Positions 25,961-35,596 are shown, counted from the first letter of the stretch. The stretch is DNA of 64,000 nt from Clostridiales bacterium (GCA_013619125.1 JABXKS010000080.1:28820-92819); one strand, 5' to 3'. A program made the numbers and translations. Notes: generated from the sequence alone by a model not told the origin.

Positions 25961-27183
25961 TATTGTCTCGTCACTCTTCTCTCCCAAAGGAACAGTCCCA
26001 ACACAGCAAGGGTTGCCCCAACGGTTAAAAGCTGAATCCACGGCCAAATTTCCCAGGTGGTATGGGTTTCCAAATATTCACCCATAATCAGCGGTCCCAC
26101 ACCATAACCCGTGCCTTGAATGATGTTGATAATGGAATTAAACCGCCCTCGATAATTCTCGGGAGTATGGTTAGCCAAATACACACTGTAGTTCGTCACT
26201 TGCAAGACTTCCCCTGCCGTCCAAACTAGCATCATCAAAAAATACCAGGGCAAAGGTCCGCGGATGCCCAACATAAATACCGCAACTAAATAAAACAAAT
26301 TCGATAACGCCACATTGAAAATCGAAGAATTCTTCTTTGTCCAATGAACCAAAAATGGTGTGAAAGTAATCACAGCCAATCCATTGACCGACATCAGCAT
26401 GCCAAAATACGCCTTCCCACGCTCTGGTCCAAACCAATCATTCACTTGCAGTGGAACGGTGAAGTGCATCTGCACCACCACAAAAGAAATAACCGTCAGA
26501 ATCAAGGAAAATACCAAAAGAGTCGGCCGCCGAAAAAGCACCTGCAATAAAGAGCCTTCTTCCCGTTGCTCCTCCGTTCGCTCTGCACCCATTTCTATAA
26601 CACTTGCCACGGGCATGGTCTCTGGCACACCCTTGGCAATAAAAACCAGGGCGATCAGGGTTGTCGCCGCATCTCCAATAAAGATCCACATCAAAAATCG
26701 ATTAAATAAAAATCCCGCAATCAAAGGTCCCACTGCAAAACCAATATTCATGCCCAAATAGAGAAACGAAAAGGCCTGTTGTCGATTTTCCGGTGTCGTC
26801 AAGTCTGCCGTAATCGCCCCATGAGCGGGTTGCGCCACGCTATTGAAAAAACCGGATGCAATCAGAAACCAGGGAATCCAATTCGGGTTCGGGAAAATCA
26901 CCACCGCCAAATAACAAAAAGCAGCCAGGGCTTGAAAAATTAGCAAAACCCGTTTCCTGCCCAATTGATCAACGAGCCTTCCGCCAATCATAGAACCTGG
27001 TACATAGGCCGCTACAGAATAGGTGACATAAAGCCCTGCTTGCGCTGTTGAATACCCCAAGGTTTCCGTCAGATAAATTGCCAAAAAAGGGTGCACAAAG
27101 GCACCCATAGCACTGACCAAACGAGCAAGAAAAATCCAATAGATTGGTTTCGGCAACCCCTTGTATTGTTTCAACGCATTCAT
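25960..27183 (-). CDS. MFS transporter
   Basis: 407 residues, 12 predicted membrane segments. GGRLVDQLGRKRVLL (about 62-76) is the family loop motif. It resembles the MdtH/YttB type of multidrug or metabolite permeases. The ATG follows GGGAGAGGAA and its gene starts 3 bases after the stop of the ArsR-type regulator, so it is in the same operon and probably controlled by it. Substrate unknown. Confidence 0.85.
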   Translation of the reverse strand: MNALKQYKGLPKPIYWIFLARLVSAMGAFVHPFLAIYLTETLGYSTAQAGLYVTYSVAAYVPGSMIGGRLVDQLGRKRVLLIFQALAAFCYLAVVIFPNPNWIPWFLIASGFFNSVAQPAHGAITADLTTPENRQQAFSFLYLGMNIGFAVGPLIAGFLFNRFLMWIFIGDAATTLIALVFIAKGVPETMPVASVIEMGAERTEEQREEGSLLQVLFRRPTLLVFSLILTVISFVVVQMHFTVPLQVNDWFGPERGKAYFGMLMSVNGLAVITFTPFLVHWTKKNSSIFNVALSNLFYLVAVFMLGIRGPLPWYFLMMLVWTAGEVLQVTNYSVYLANHTPENYRGRFNSIINIIQGTGYGVGPLIMGEYLETHTTWEIWPWIQLLTVGATLAVLGLFLWERRVTRQ

Positions 27184-27186
27184 CTG

Positions 27187-28233
27187 TTATTCCTCTCCCG
27201 CCAAATCCTTAATGACATCCAATAACTGCTTGTTCAATCTTTCGGTATTTAAATCATAATATACCCGCTTCTGCTCGATGCGAATTGTCACCAATCCCTG
27301 CTCAATAATCAAATTCATATGGTAACTAACCGTCGCCTTGGTCAACCCCAATTCTTTCGCCAATTCCGTGGCATAGCGCGGTTTTTTGCCTACCATGCGC
27401 AAAATTTCCAACCGGCGTTCATCGGATAGCACTTTAAACAACTTCATTGTCTGCATCTTTATAAACGCTTTATCGAACCGCTGCAGATATCCAAAGCCAT
27501 AGATCCCCATAATCTTGTTCTCATCAATACTGACACTATGAGAGAGTTCTCCAATCCACGTCACGGTGAATTCAATATCCTCACTTTGATCATAGTACTC
27601 TTCCTTCATCCAAAGAATCTCTTCCATAAATTCCTTCGGATGTTCCTCGAGTACCGTTTGATGCTGCTCGATGATCCCCTTAAGCTTTTCAATCAACATC
27701 GGTTCCAATTGTCGAAAATGCTGTTCATAGAAGCGCCGATACATCTGTACGATTTGTTCCTTTGATTCTTTGACGTATTTTCGAAACTCCAAAACAATTT
27801 CATGATCCCGATTCGGCAGATCCCACTTCGGTTGAATTTGCTCTTCAATAATTTTTCTCAAATCTTCATCGCTATATTCAAAAATGTTCTCTTCTCGATC
27901 ATTCAAGGTGAAATAGTATTGCAACCATTCCTCTGGATCCATCGCCTCGATCGCATCAATCATTTCTAACGGATGTAGATACCCTTTTTCCAAAGTCAAA
28001 ACCATGGGGATCGTCATCGCTCCCGTGAAATTCCGAATAAAATATTCAAGATCTTTTTTTAATAAAGGACTGATGGATGCGCGCGTTTCATCAACGACCT
28101 TTCTCACATCTGGATCTTGCCGATAATGTTGAATCACCGGATGGTTTTTAAAAATCTCTTCGTTGCAAATCCGAGTAAGCAAATAACAATATTCAACAAC
28201 TAAATTATGCTTCAGTTTTAATTTCTGCTTCAT
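27187..28233 (-). CDS. ArsR-type winged-helix regulator with large N-terminal sensor domain
   Basis: 348 residues. The C-terminal 85 residues are an ArsR winged helix (KLFKVLSDERRLEILRMVG, then ATELAKELGLTKATVSYHMN). The N-terminal 250 residues are charged and helical and lack metal-binding cysteine sets, so a non-metal effector is likely; a drug-sensing role is suggested by its transporter neighbours. The ATG follows AAGGAGAA and overlaps the upstream MFS stop by 29 bases. Two copies of GTTAGA-N6-TCTAAC at the head of the operon are its probable operators. Confidence 0.85.
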   Translation of the reverse strand: MKQKLKLKHNLVVEYCYLLTRICNEEIFKNHPVIQHYRQDPDVRKVVDETRASISPLLKKDLEYFIRNFTGAMTIPMVLTLEKGYLHPLEMIDAIEAMDPEEWLQYYFTLNDREENIFEYSDEDLRKIIEEQIQPKWDLPNRDHEIVLEFRKYVKESKEQIVQMYRRFYEQHFRQLEPMLIEKLKGIIEQHQTVLEEHPKEFMEEILWMKEEYYDQSEDIEFTVTWIGELSHSVSIDENKIMGIYGFGYLQRFDKAFIKMQTMKLFKVLSDERRLEILRMVGKKPRYATELAKELGLTKATVSYHMNLIIEQGLVTIRIEQKRVYYDLNTERLNKQLLDVIKDLAGEE

Positions 28234-29491
28234 AAGTCACCGTTCTCCTTTCAAGTCGTATACCGGATCGATACAGATCGCCCACCAAGATGAGGGTCGC
28301 AACACCTGCATATACCAATAGTATATAGCTTGGAAGCACATCCGACAAATATCCGTGAAGCAAATAACCCAATGGAGAAATCAACATGGCAATCATATTT
28401 AAGAATCCCATGACACGACCGCGGTTTTCATCTTCGGTATTTTTCTGGATATACACCATCATCGGAATATTGACTGCCATGAGACAAGCCCCCATAGAGA
28501 AGGCAAGAATTCCATAATAGACAACCGGAGGAATCGCATTTAGAATTTCAATGCCCGGAATCACAGCAAATCCCATAGCCAGTGTCAAAAGCGGCAGCCA
28601 AATCATCTTTTTCGAATACCCAATCAGAGTCATATCCGCATCCGCTTGCTGGCTCATTTTGATCGACCAAATTAGAGCGCCAATAGAGAACAGCGCTTCT
28701 GTAATGCCAAATTGTTGACTCGAAAGCTGCAAGTCTCGTACCAAAACCACCGGAATCATAATCCCGATCACCGTGAAGAAAAAATTAATTCCAATGATAT
28801 TTCGAATCATCACCCGCATCATCGGGTTATTCGCCATATATCCATAGCCTTCTTTAATGGAAGCAAAATATCCATGGTTCTCCTCTTCCATTGGTTCGGC
28901 CGGGGCAACACGCCAGTAAAAATCAATAAACATTTCCGATATTCCCGAACAAACAAACGAGATTCCATTGGCCAGCAAGAATAACTGCGGAGAAATAATC
29001 GCATATAAAACCGCACCAAAAATCGGTCCTAAAATGCTGGTTCCCTGCGTCGCCGCTTGAGAAAGCGATTGAATCTGACCGATTTTTTCCTCTCGAACTA
29101 AATTGGGCATTGCCGCATCAAAGGTAACATTGAAAAAAACACTAACACTGCGCAAAAGGAAAGTAGAAAGATAAACCAGGCTCACTTTTAATCCCACATT
29201 CATAGTGACCGCAAAGACGATCAACATAATCACACCGCTTAGAAGATCGGTGCCAACCACAATTTTCTTTCGATTTTTCCGATCAGCAAGCGATCCTGCA
29301 AGAGGAGAAAAGATGATCGCTGGAATCGTAGAAAGCAGGATATTAATTGCAAAACTCATCCCGGATCCTGTTAACTGTAATATGTAAAGCCCCATTGCAA
29401 ATCCATACATCTGTGATCCCAAAAGGGAAACGAATTTGCCTGATAAGAATAAACCCACATTTCTTCTTTCCATTCTTTGATCTTGGTTCAT
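28205..29491 (-). CDS. MFS transporter (macrolide-efflux-like)
   Basis: 428 residues with 12 predicted segments. GSLADRKNRKKIVVG (about 61-75) and GPIFGAVLYAIISPQ resemble MefA/transmembrane secretion effector-type permeases. The ATG follows GGGAG. It is first of a three-gene operon (MFS, ArsR-type regulator, MFS) behind a promoter with two operator-like sites. A paralogue follows upstream at 29633, sharing the MERRN/VERRN N-terminus. Confidence 0.86.
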   Translation of the reverse strand: MNQDQRMERRNVGLFLSGKFVSLLGSQMYGFAMGLYILQLTGSGMSFAINILLSTIPAIIFSPLAGSLADRKNRKKIVVGTDLLSGVIMLIVFAVTMNVGLKVSLVYLSTFLLRSVSVFFNVTFDAAMPNLVREEKIGQIQSLSQAATQGTSILGPIFGAVLYAIISPQLFLLANGISFVCSGISEMFIDFYWRVAPAEPMEEENHGYFASIKEGYGYMANNPMMRVMIRNIIGINFFFTVIGIMIPVVLVRDLQLSSQQFGITEALFSIGALIWSIKMSQQADADMTLIGYSKKMIWLPLLTLAMGFAVIPGIEILNAIPPVVYYGILAFSMGACLMAVNIPMMVYIQKNTEDENRGRVMGFLNMIAMLISPLGYLLHGYLSDVLPSYILLVYAGVATLILVGDLYRSGIRLERRTVTYEAEIKTEA

Positions 29492-29515
29492 GTTTTTCTC
29501 CCATCTAACTTTTTA

Positions 29516-29612
29516 TTTGTTAGAAATTCATCTAACAAATTCAGTATATCATTGTTCTTAACCATGTCAAGTCAATTTCAAAATAAATTTAAGTTAGATG
29601 AGTTTCTAACTT
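29516..29612 (-). promoter_or_regulatory. Promoter and twin operators of the MFS-ArsR-MFS operon
   Basis: TTTGTTAGA-N6-TCTAACAAA (29516-29539) and AAGTTAGA-N6-TCTAACTT (29591-29612) are two perfect dyads of the same motif. Between them on the minus strand lie TTGACA (29570-29565), a 16-base spacer and TATACT (29548-29543). One dyad covers the expected start point, the other lies upstream of the -35. Confidence 0.8.
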
Positions 29613-29623
29613 AGTGTACAAAA

Positions 29624-29645
29624 AAAGACCTCCTAAGAGGTCTTT
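29624..29645 (-). terminator. Terminator of the second MFS gene
   Basis: AAAGACCTC and GAGGTCTTT pair around CTAA, followed by a T-run on the minus strand. It overlaps the stop at 29633. Confidence 0.8.
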
Positions 29646-30925
29646 GCTTCTTTCGTTTCGGGTATTGGCTGATAGTACTCTTGCTTGACCGAATCTCGAT
29701 AAAACAGAATTGCGACAATGAACATCGCCACCCCGCCATAAATCATTAGGATATAAGAGGGTAGTCGATCTGACAGAATTCCATGAATCAAAAGCCCCAA
29801 TGGGCTGATTACCCTTGAAATCGTTGCGCAAAATCCCATAACACGTCCCCGATAGCGATCCTCGGTGCCCATTTGAATCATGACCATCATTGGAATATTG
29901 ATCATCATCAGTGCACCGCCAACTACAAATCCCAAGACAATGTAGATCGGCACAACTTGATCGACAAAAAATGGCAACCGATGCGGTAGCACAGGCAACG
30001 CATACAATAAAATCATGCTAGCAATCAAGATCATCTGGCCGGTAAATCGACGAATCTGAAAGGCGCCCATCTTTTTCGCACCAATCAAACTGAAAATCAA
30101 AGCTCCTGCAAAGAAACTCCCCTGCACCATTCCATAAGAATGATCAGATACCCGCAAAGTTGCCACCAGAATCAGCGGCATCAATACATCCCATACCGTA
30201 AAGAAGAAATTATAGATCATCACATGCTTATACAAGCTCAAGATTTCTTTTTTCTCAGAGAAGTACTCATATCCCTCTTTTAGGTCATTAAAAACGGATG
30301 ATACACTTAATGGCATTCGATTCTCGTTACCAGTCTCATCCCGATTGAATTCAAAAGAGATAAAGGTTTCTGTGGCTGCAGATAACAAAAATGTAATCCC
30401 GTTAATCAGCATAAAGCTCTTTGGGTCTATCCACGAATATACAACACCGCCTAAAACCGGTCCCAAGATATCCGTCAAGTTACGAATAGAATGACTGTAT
30501 GATTGCATCGATCCGAGATGCTTTCGTTCTACCAAGTTCGGCAATGAAGCCTCAAAAGTAATATCAAAGAAAATATTCAATGCATTCAATAAGACAATAG
30601 CCATGTAAATAAGAAAAACACTCAATCCTTGCGTATTTGCAAACCAAAGTGCGGCCAACATCGTAACGCCACTCAAGGCATCCATCCAAATCACGATTCT
30701 CTTCCGATCAAATCGATCGGCAAAAGAACCGGCAATCGGTCCAAAAATCAGACTCGGTACCATGCTTAAAAGTAAGGAAAAAGCAAAGCTCATCCCGGAA
30801 CCCGTAATGCGCAAAATATATAAACCCATTGCGAAGCTGAACATTTTTGTCCCCAACAGAGAAACAAGTTTCCCTGACAGATAGAAAAACATGTTCCTTC
30901 TTTCCACTCTTCTCAACAGCATCAT
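29633..30925 (-). CDS. MFS transporter (paralogue of the macrolide-efflux-like permease)
   Basis: 430 residues; aligned by eye along its whole length with the 28205-29491 protein: VERRNMFFYLSGKLVSLLG against MERRNVGLFLSGKFVSLLG, and ADRFDRKRIVIW against ADRKNRKKIVVG. This alignment supports the first ATG at 30925. A 12-segment efflux-type permease. It is separated from its paralogue by a terminator and the operator region, and has its own promoter. A tandem duplication is the simplest origin. Confidence 0.86.
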   Translation of the reverse strand: MMLLRRVERRNMFFYLSGKLVSLLGTKMFSFAMGLYILRITGSGMSFAFSLLLSMVPSLIFGPIAGSFADRFDRKRIVIWMDALSGVTMLAALWFANTQGLSVFLIYMAIVLLNALNIFFDITFEASLPNLVERKHLGSMQSYSHSIRNLTDILGPVLGGVVYSWIDPKSFMLINGITFLLSAATETFISFEFNRDETGNENRMPLSVSSVFNDLKEGYEYFSEKKEILSLYKHVMIYNFFFTVWDVLMPLILVATLRVSDHSYGMVQGSFFAGALIFSLIGAKKMGAFQIRRFTGQMILIASMILLYALPVLPHRLPFFVDQVVPIYIVLGFVVGGALMMINIPMMVMIQMGTEDRYRGRVMGFCATISRVISPLGLLIHGILSDRLPSYILMIYGGVAMFIVAILFYRDSVKQEYYQPIPETKEAKTS

Positions 30926-31000
30926 CTCCGATTCATAATATGTTTAAAAAACAACCTAATATCATAGAAACCAAAATTATTTTACCCCTATTTTTAAACG

Positions 31001-31040
31001 GTAACAGTAAAATTATAATAGATTTGTTACTGAATTGCAA
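31001..31040 (-). promoter_or_regulatory. Promoter of the second MFS gene with a dyad
   Basis: TTGCAA (31040-31035), 17-base spacer, TATAAT (31017-31012) on the minus strand. GTAACA (31001-31006) and TGTTAC (31025-31030) are inverted repeats bracketing the -10 box. This motif differs from the GTTAGA sites of the paralogue. Confidence 0.6.
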
Positions 31041-31097
31041 TAGATTTCACCATTTTGACATGAGTTCATCTCTTTCCCGACACAACTTTGTCATAAA

Positions 31098-31123
31098 AAA
31101 AGAGCAATGCTTATTGCCCTTTT
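31098..31123 (-). terminator. Terminator of the two-component system
   Basis: A stem of about 11 bp (AAAAGGGCAAT with ATTGCTCTTTT, one G-U) around AAGC, then T-run, over the response-regulator stop. Confidence 0.7.
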
Positions 31124-31851
31124 CCCCGCTTTGTTTTTCTATATGTCTGAGGCGTTTCTCCGCGTTGTTTTCGAAATACTCGGCTAAAATAATGCTGACT
31201 GCCATATCCGCAATTTTCGGCAATCTCATACATCTTTTGCTCCGTATTTGCCAAAAGGCAACTAGCTTTTTCTATCCGAAGCGCCGTAAGGTATTCCCCA
31301 AAACTCATGCCCAACTCTTTCTGCATGCTTCGCGTCAAAGACGAAGCGCTCATGTGTAAACAGGCTGCAACTTGATTGAGGCTCGTCTCTGGATCCGTAA
31401 AACTCGCCTCTAGCAACACCCGCGCTTGTTGCGCAAGACTCAACTCATCTGCTAGTTCCTCTATCCGTTCAACACTCTGTTTCGCGACTCTTTCCTCCGC
31501 TTCCCGCAAGACCATAAATAGTTGCTCGCGATCAACCGGTTTCAGCAAATAATCCAATATACCCAAACGAATCCCCTGCTGGGCATAGGCGAATTGATCA
31601 TAGCCCGATAGAATCACAACCAAGGTATTCGGCAGAATCGAACGAAGTTTTTCAATCATTTCCAACCCATTCATCTCCGGCATATTAATATCAACCAATG
31701 CAATCTGCGGCTTTTCTTGGGTGGCAATTCGTAAGGCTTGCTTTCCATTTTCCGCGAGTCCTGCAATCTCCCAGCTCGGAAACCAGTTTCGAATCAATCC
31801 GGCCAATCCATTTCGAATCGTTCGCTCGTCATCCGCAATTAGTATTTTCAT
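31111..31851 (-). CDS. YesN-like response regulator (receiver plus AraC DNA-binding domain)
   Basis: 246 residues. The receiver domain (1-120) has the acidic pair in IADDER, phospho-acceptor Asp54 (VDINMPEMNG) and Lys104 (LLKPVDR). The C-terminal domain (about 140-246) is AraC-type (LNQVAACLHMSASSLTRSM, then IAENCGYGSQHYFSRVFRK). Its start overlaps the end of the histidine kinase gene by 4 bases. It probably controls the flavocytochrome c gene located just upstream. Confidence 0.93.
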   Translation of the reverse strand: MKILIADDERTIRNGLAGLIRNWFPSWEIAGLAENGKQALRIATQEKPQIALVDINMPEMNGLEMIEKLRSILPNTLVVILSGYDQFAYAQQGIRLGILDYLLKPVDREQLFMVLREAEERVAKQSVERIEELADELSLAQQARVLLEASFTDPETSLNQVAACLHMSASSLTRSMQKELGMSFGEYLTALRIEKASCLLANTEQKMYEIAENCGYGSQHYFSRVFRKQRGETPQTYRKTKRGKGQ

Positions 31852-33539
31852 CCTAGTCCTCCTCGTTTCGGAATCCGAAGTTCAATCCGTGTCCCTCCAC
31901 TTCCCGAAAGAATCCGTGTAATGCCATAATCCTTTCCGTAAACCAATTGCAACCTCCGTTGCACATTCTTCATACCAACACCCAACGAGTCCCCATCCCC
32001 CTCTACACTCTCCCTCAATTTCCGAAGTGCCGTCGGATCCATGCCAATCCCCGTGTCGCAAATCGCAATCTCCAGCCGCATCGCTTCCTCATGAATCTCG
32101 ATTCGAATCGAACCGCCATTCGATTTTGGCTTGATACCATGATAAATCGCATTTTCCACCAGGGGCTGCAAAATCAATTTCGGAATCTCCCACTGCGTAT
32201 TAGCACGGCAATCAATCTCAAACTGCAACCGCTCCTCATAGCGAATCTTTTGGATGAATAAATAATTTCGTATTTGTTGAACTTCATTTTCAAGACTTGT
32301 CCATTCTTTCCCTTGATTCAAAGAATAACGGAAGAATTTCGATAAAGCCTGAATCATATCGGCCGCCTCATCGGCACCGTACTCCAATGCCTTCCACTGA
32401 ATCGTATCCAAAGTGTTATACAGAAAATGGGGGTGAATCTGCGCTTGCAGCGCTGTCATTTCAGCCCGTTGTTTTTCCTTTTCCTTCTCTTTCACCTGTA
32501 ATACCAGACTTTGAATTTGCTCCAACAGCCAATTGAACCGCATTCCTAGCTGACCGATTTCATCTTTCCGTTTCTCTTCAAAACGAACAAAAAGATCGCC
32601 GGCGCCAGCTTGTTCCATCAATATCATCAATCGATTCATGGGCCGAAAAATCCCGCTAATTATGACTCCGACCAAAAAAACTGCAACCAATAAAATCCCG
32701 CCACCAAGACCCATTAAGGATGTAATCAGTTTTTGAGTTGGCGCAGCCATGGCTTCCTCCGAAATCACAATGCCCATCTGCCAGCCCGGCACGCCCGTGA
32801 GCGGAGCCAAAAACAAACGCCCCTCCTGACCATCCTGTCCTTCGACTCGATACCCCTGTTGATTTTTACCCGTGGCGGCACCTAAAGTTTGAAAGGCTTC
32901 CAATTCCGTCACCTCATAACCCGCTTGGGTCGGAGTGAAAATATGATCGCTGCCATCCACTAGCCAGCCTTGCCCATCCTCCACAGTCACCTCGCTAGCC
33001 AATTCCGAAAGTTTTGACAAACGGATTGCCGCATTTACATGCCCCAAAGTTTCTCCACTTTCACCAAATATGCGATGGTGAATGATGACAATCGGTTCTT
33101 CATTGGATTTTGAAATAATCGGATCACTGATCACAAAGTCAGCCCCGGTTTCTTGAATGCGTTGAAAATATTCCCGATCACGAATATCGATCACCGTATC
33201 ATCGGAGATCCACATCATGCCCTCTTCATCACAAATGCCAAAGGATTCAAATGAATCGTCATGCTGCGCATCAAAAGCACGCATATAAGGCTTGATTCTA
33301 CGCATATCCATGGAACGAAGCAATTCACTCTCCGTCAGTACCTGAACCTCCGCAATTCGCTGCTCCATCCATCCGCTGATCTGCGCAGATTTTGCTTCAA
33401 TAATTTGTTCCGTCAAATTTCTTGTCATTTCCATATTCTGTTGATTGACTTCCTGCCGCGTCACAGCGAGAAAGCTTGTCAATGTGACGCTCAAAGCAAT
33501 CACCACAATCCATACAATTCGATTTCGAAAAGAGCCCAT
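31848..33539 (-). CDS. YesM-like sensor histidine kinase with Cache sensor
   Basis: 563 residues from the ATG at 33539, after AGGAGGCGG. Membrane segment (about 5-27), an extracytoplasmic dCache-type domain (about 30-265), a second segment (about 273-298), HAMP (about 300-350) and a His_kinase/HATPase unit. The phospho-acceptor His is in HPHFLYNTLD (His369); the ATP site follows (PLVENAIYHGIKPK, then GTRIELRIP). Cache sensors often bind small carboxylates or amino acids. Adjacency to a fumarate-reductase-like flavoprotein makes an organic acid acceptor a good guess. Confidence 0.92.
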   Translation of the reverse strand: MGSFRNRIVWIVVIALSVTLTSFLAVTRQEVNQQNMEMTRNLTEQIIEAKSAQISGWMEQRIAEVQVLTESELLRSMDMRRIKPYMRAFDAQHDDSFESFGICDEEGMMWISDDTVIDIRDREYFQRIQETGADFVISDPIISKSNEEPIVIIHHRIFGESGETLGHVNAAIRLSKLSELASEVTVEDGQGWLVDGSDHIFTPTQAGYEVTELEAFQTLGAATGKNQQGYRVEGQDGQEGRLFLAPLTGVPGWQMGIVISEEAMAAPTQKLITSLMGLGGGILLVAVFLVGVIISGIFRPMNRLMILMEQAGAGDLFVRFEEKRKDEIGQLGMRFNWLLEQIQSLVLQVKEKEKEKQRAEMTALQAQIHPHFLYNTLDTIQWKALEYGADEAADMIQALSKFFRYSLNQGKEWTSLENEVQQIRNYLFIQKIRYEERLQFEIDCRANTQWEIPKLILQPLVENAIYHGIKPKSNGGSIRIEIHEEAMRLEIAICDTGIGMDPTALRKLRESVEGDGDSLGVGMKNVQRRLQLVYGKDYGITRILSGSGGTRIELRIPKRGGLG

Positions 33540-33592
33540 GTCCGCCTCCTGTTTTTCTTCCTCTGCCATTATACAGGATTTTCGCAAAAAAA

Positions 33593-33617
33593 AAAGGCTG
33601 CGCAACGCGCAACCTTT
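33593..33617 (-). terminator. Terminator between the flavocytochrome gene and the histidine kinase gene
   Basis: AAAGGCTGCGC and GCGCAACCTTT pair with one mismatch, then a ten-base T-run on the minus strand. The two-component genes therefore need their own promoter or readthrough. Confidence 0.8.
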
Positions 33618-33623
33618 GACTCC

Positions 33624-35420
33624 CTATTTTGCCACCTCTTCGCCGGCGATTCGACCAAATACCGTCAGGTCTGTAATGGCATTTCCACCCAATCGGTTCT
33701 TGCCATGAATGCCGCCTGTCACTTCTCCAGCCGCATACAAGCCTTCAATGGCTTGTCCTTCTGCTGTCAGGACCTGGGCTTGCGTATTAATCACAATTCC
33801 ACCCATGGTATGATGAACAGAAGGCGCTACTTTTTGAATGTAGAATGGCGCTTCTTCAATCGCAAATTTCAAACCGCGGCGATTCCAAACAGAATCTTCT
33901 CCCGTTGTTTTCATGTCTTCGTTGTATTGATCCAGCACCGTTTGCATGACTGCAAAGTTCAGACCAAAATGAGCAGCCAATTCTTTTACGCTGTCCGCCT
34001 TGAACAATTCGCCATTTTTCACCAGCTCATCATATTCCTTTTGGAAGTTTTCCATATGGCTGGCTTCTGTCACTTGATTGTCCCACACCAGATAGCCAAT
34101 GCTGTCTGTTTGTGCCAAAATCCCTTTTGAAATCACATCGCGACGATCCAACTCGCCGACAAAACGCTCCCCTTCTTTGTTAAACAGCAACGCGCCGTCA
34201 AAACGCGTATCCGCTACGTAAGAAAGGATTCCTGTCGTTGGACTGCAAGCTGGGTAGGTTTGGATAAATTCCATATCCACCAAATCAGCGCCAACGGCTT
34301 CCGCCATCACAATGCCGTCTCCCGTTGTTCCTTCTTGATCCGTTGTATTATAACGCTCATCATATTCCGAATTATACTTCACACGCATTTCTGCATTGGA
34401 TCCGAATCCGCCGGTTGCCAACACGACACCATTCTCAGCAAAGAAAGTCAGGGTTTGATCGCCCTTTGTCGCTTCCACACCAATCACTCGACCGTTTTCA
34501 TCCGTCAAAAGCGTTGTCGCTCGCGTATTCATATGAAAAGGAATTTCCATTCCATCCGCCTTCGCTTTCAGCTTGCTGATCATTTCATATCCCGATCCGC
34601 CTTCCGGGAAGATCGCGCGCGGTACAGAATGACCGCCAAACTGCATCAAATAATCCGGCTGATAGTTTACCTTGATTTCATCGCGCAACCACTCGGCACC
34701 CGCCAAAGCATTTTCCGCCAAGACCGCAACCAATTCTGGGTTCGCTTGGTTGTCTCCACCCTTTAACGTATCGGCAGTATACTGCTCAATCGAATCCTCA
34801 ACGCCTTTGTTTTCCTGAACCCAGCTGCCCGGTACATTCAATTCTCCGCCCGACACCAAGGTGTTTCCGCCTACAAAGCTCATCTTTTCCAAGACTGCAA
34901 CATCCGCTCCAGCCTCCTTTGCCGTAATCGCCGCCGTCATACCGGCACCGCCAGCACCCACAACAATCACATCAACGCGATACTCCAAAGGAGTTTGATC
35001 GCCTTCGGCTGACGCAACTGCAACCAAATCCGTTACCGCTACGCCCGCTGCGCCCAAAGCGCTCTCAATCGCTTCCAACAAACCGTTTGTTGAATACGAA
35101 GCGCCGCTGACTTCATCGATACTTAGGCTATTCTTCGCCAAGACTTGATCGATGACTTCTTGCATCGGAGCCTCAGAAAGTCCTTCTGTTTCATGGCTTT
35201 CCAGAATCTCAACCCCTGTAATCACATTGTTTTCCAAGGTAAGGTTCACTCGAATTGCGCCGTCTTTTCCTTCGCCAGTTCCTTCAAAAGTGCCGCTTAC
35301 GCCGGCTGCTTCTACCACTGGCTCTGTTGTCGGTTCTTCTGTCGCCGTCGATGCACCTGTACATCCCGCCAACGAAAATACCATCAAAACAACAAGCATC
35401 ATTGCTAAAAATCGTTTCAT
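33624..35420 (-). CDS. Flavocytochrome c-type FMN/FAD lipoprotein (fumarate-reductase-like)
   Basis: 598 residues from the ATG at 35420 after GGAGGAAAAAAC. A signal peptide ends in LAGC with Cys20, so it is a surface lipoprotein. An FMN-binding domain (about 43-122) carries DEVSGASYS: the ApbE flavinylation motif with Ser108 in place of the usual Thr. From about 150 an FAD-binding domain (VIVVGAGGAGMTA) and the succinate dehydrogenase/fumarate reductase active-site residues follow: HHTMGG and GGIHGKNRLGGNAI. No haem motif is visible, as in urocanate or methacrylate reductases of this class. It probably reduces an unsaturated organic acid outside the membrane. Confidence 0.9.
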   Translation of the reverse strand: MKRFLAMMLVVLMVFSLAGCTGASTATEEPTTEPVVEAAGVSGTFEGTGEGKDGAIRVNLTLENNVITGVEILESHETEGLSEAPMQEVIDQVLAKNSLSIDEVSGASYSTNGLLEAIESALGAAGVAVTDLVAVASAEGDQTPLEYRVDVIVVGAGGAGMTAAITAKEAGADVAVLEKMSFVGGNTLVSGGELNVPGSWVQENKGVEDSIEQYTADTLKGGDNQANPELVAVLAENALAGAEWLRDEIKVNYQPDYLMQFGGHSVPRAIFPEGGSGYEMISKLKAKADGMEIPFHMNTRATTLLTDENGRVIGVEATKGDQTLTFFAENGVVLATGGFGSNAEMRVKYNSEYDERYNTTDQEGTTGDGIVMAEAVGADLVDMEFIQTYPACSPTTGILSYVADTRFDGALLFNKEGERFVGELDRRDVISKGILAQTDSIGYLVWDNQVTEASHMENFQKEYDELVKNGELFKADSVKELAAHFGLNFAVMQTVLDQYNEDMKTTGEDSVWNRRGLKFAIEEAPFYIQKVAPSVHHTMGGIVINTQAQVLTAEGQAIEGLYAAGEVTGGIHGKNRLGGNAITDLTVFGRIAGEEVAK

Positions 35421-35542
35421 GTTTTTTCCTCCGTTGTTATAGTTTTCACAATCACTATCGATTATAACGCGAGAGGAGAAAAGAATCTTTAGACTGATTT
35501 TCCGAACTTTGCACTTTTTTGCAGGCAGGCAGTTCCAAAAAC

Positions 35543-35571
35543 TTGACCAGAACATATGTTCGTGTTATCCT
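35543..35571 (+). promoter_or_regulatory. LexA-controlled promoter of dinB
   Basis: TTGACC (35543-35548), 17-base spacer and TATCCT (35566-35571). The perfect SOS box GAACATATGTTC (35550-35561) lies between the two promoter elements, a classic repressor position. Confidence 0.88.
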
Positions 35572-35596
35572 AAAGACGAAAAGAGAAGGTGAAACC

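Noticed and set aside
30847..31359. 170-codon plus-strand reading between MFS and response regulator
   Set aside because: Half lies over the antisense of both genes and the rest over the promoter; no ribosome site or motif.
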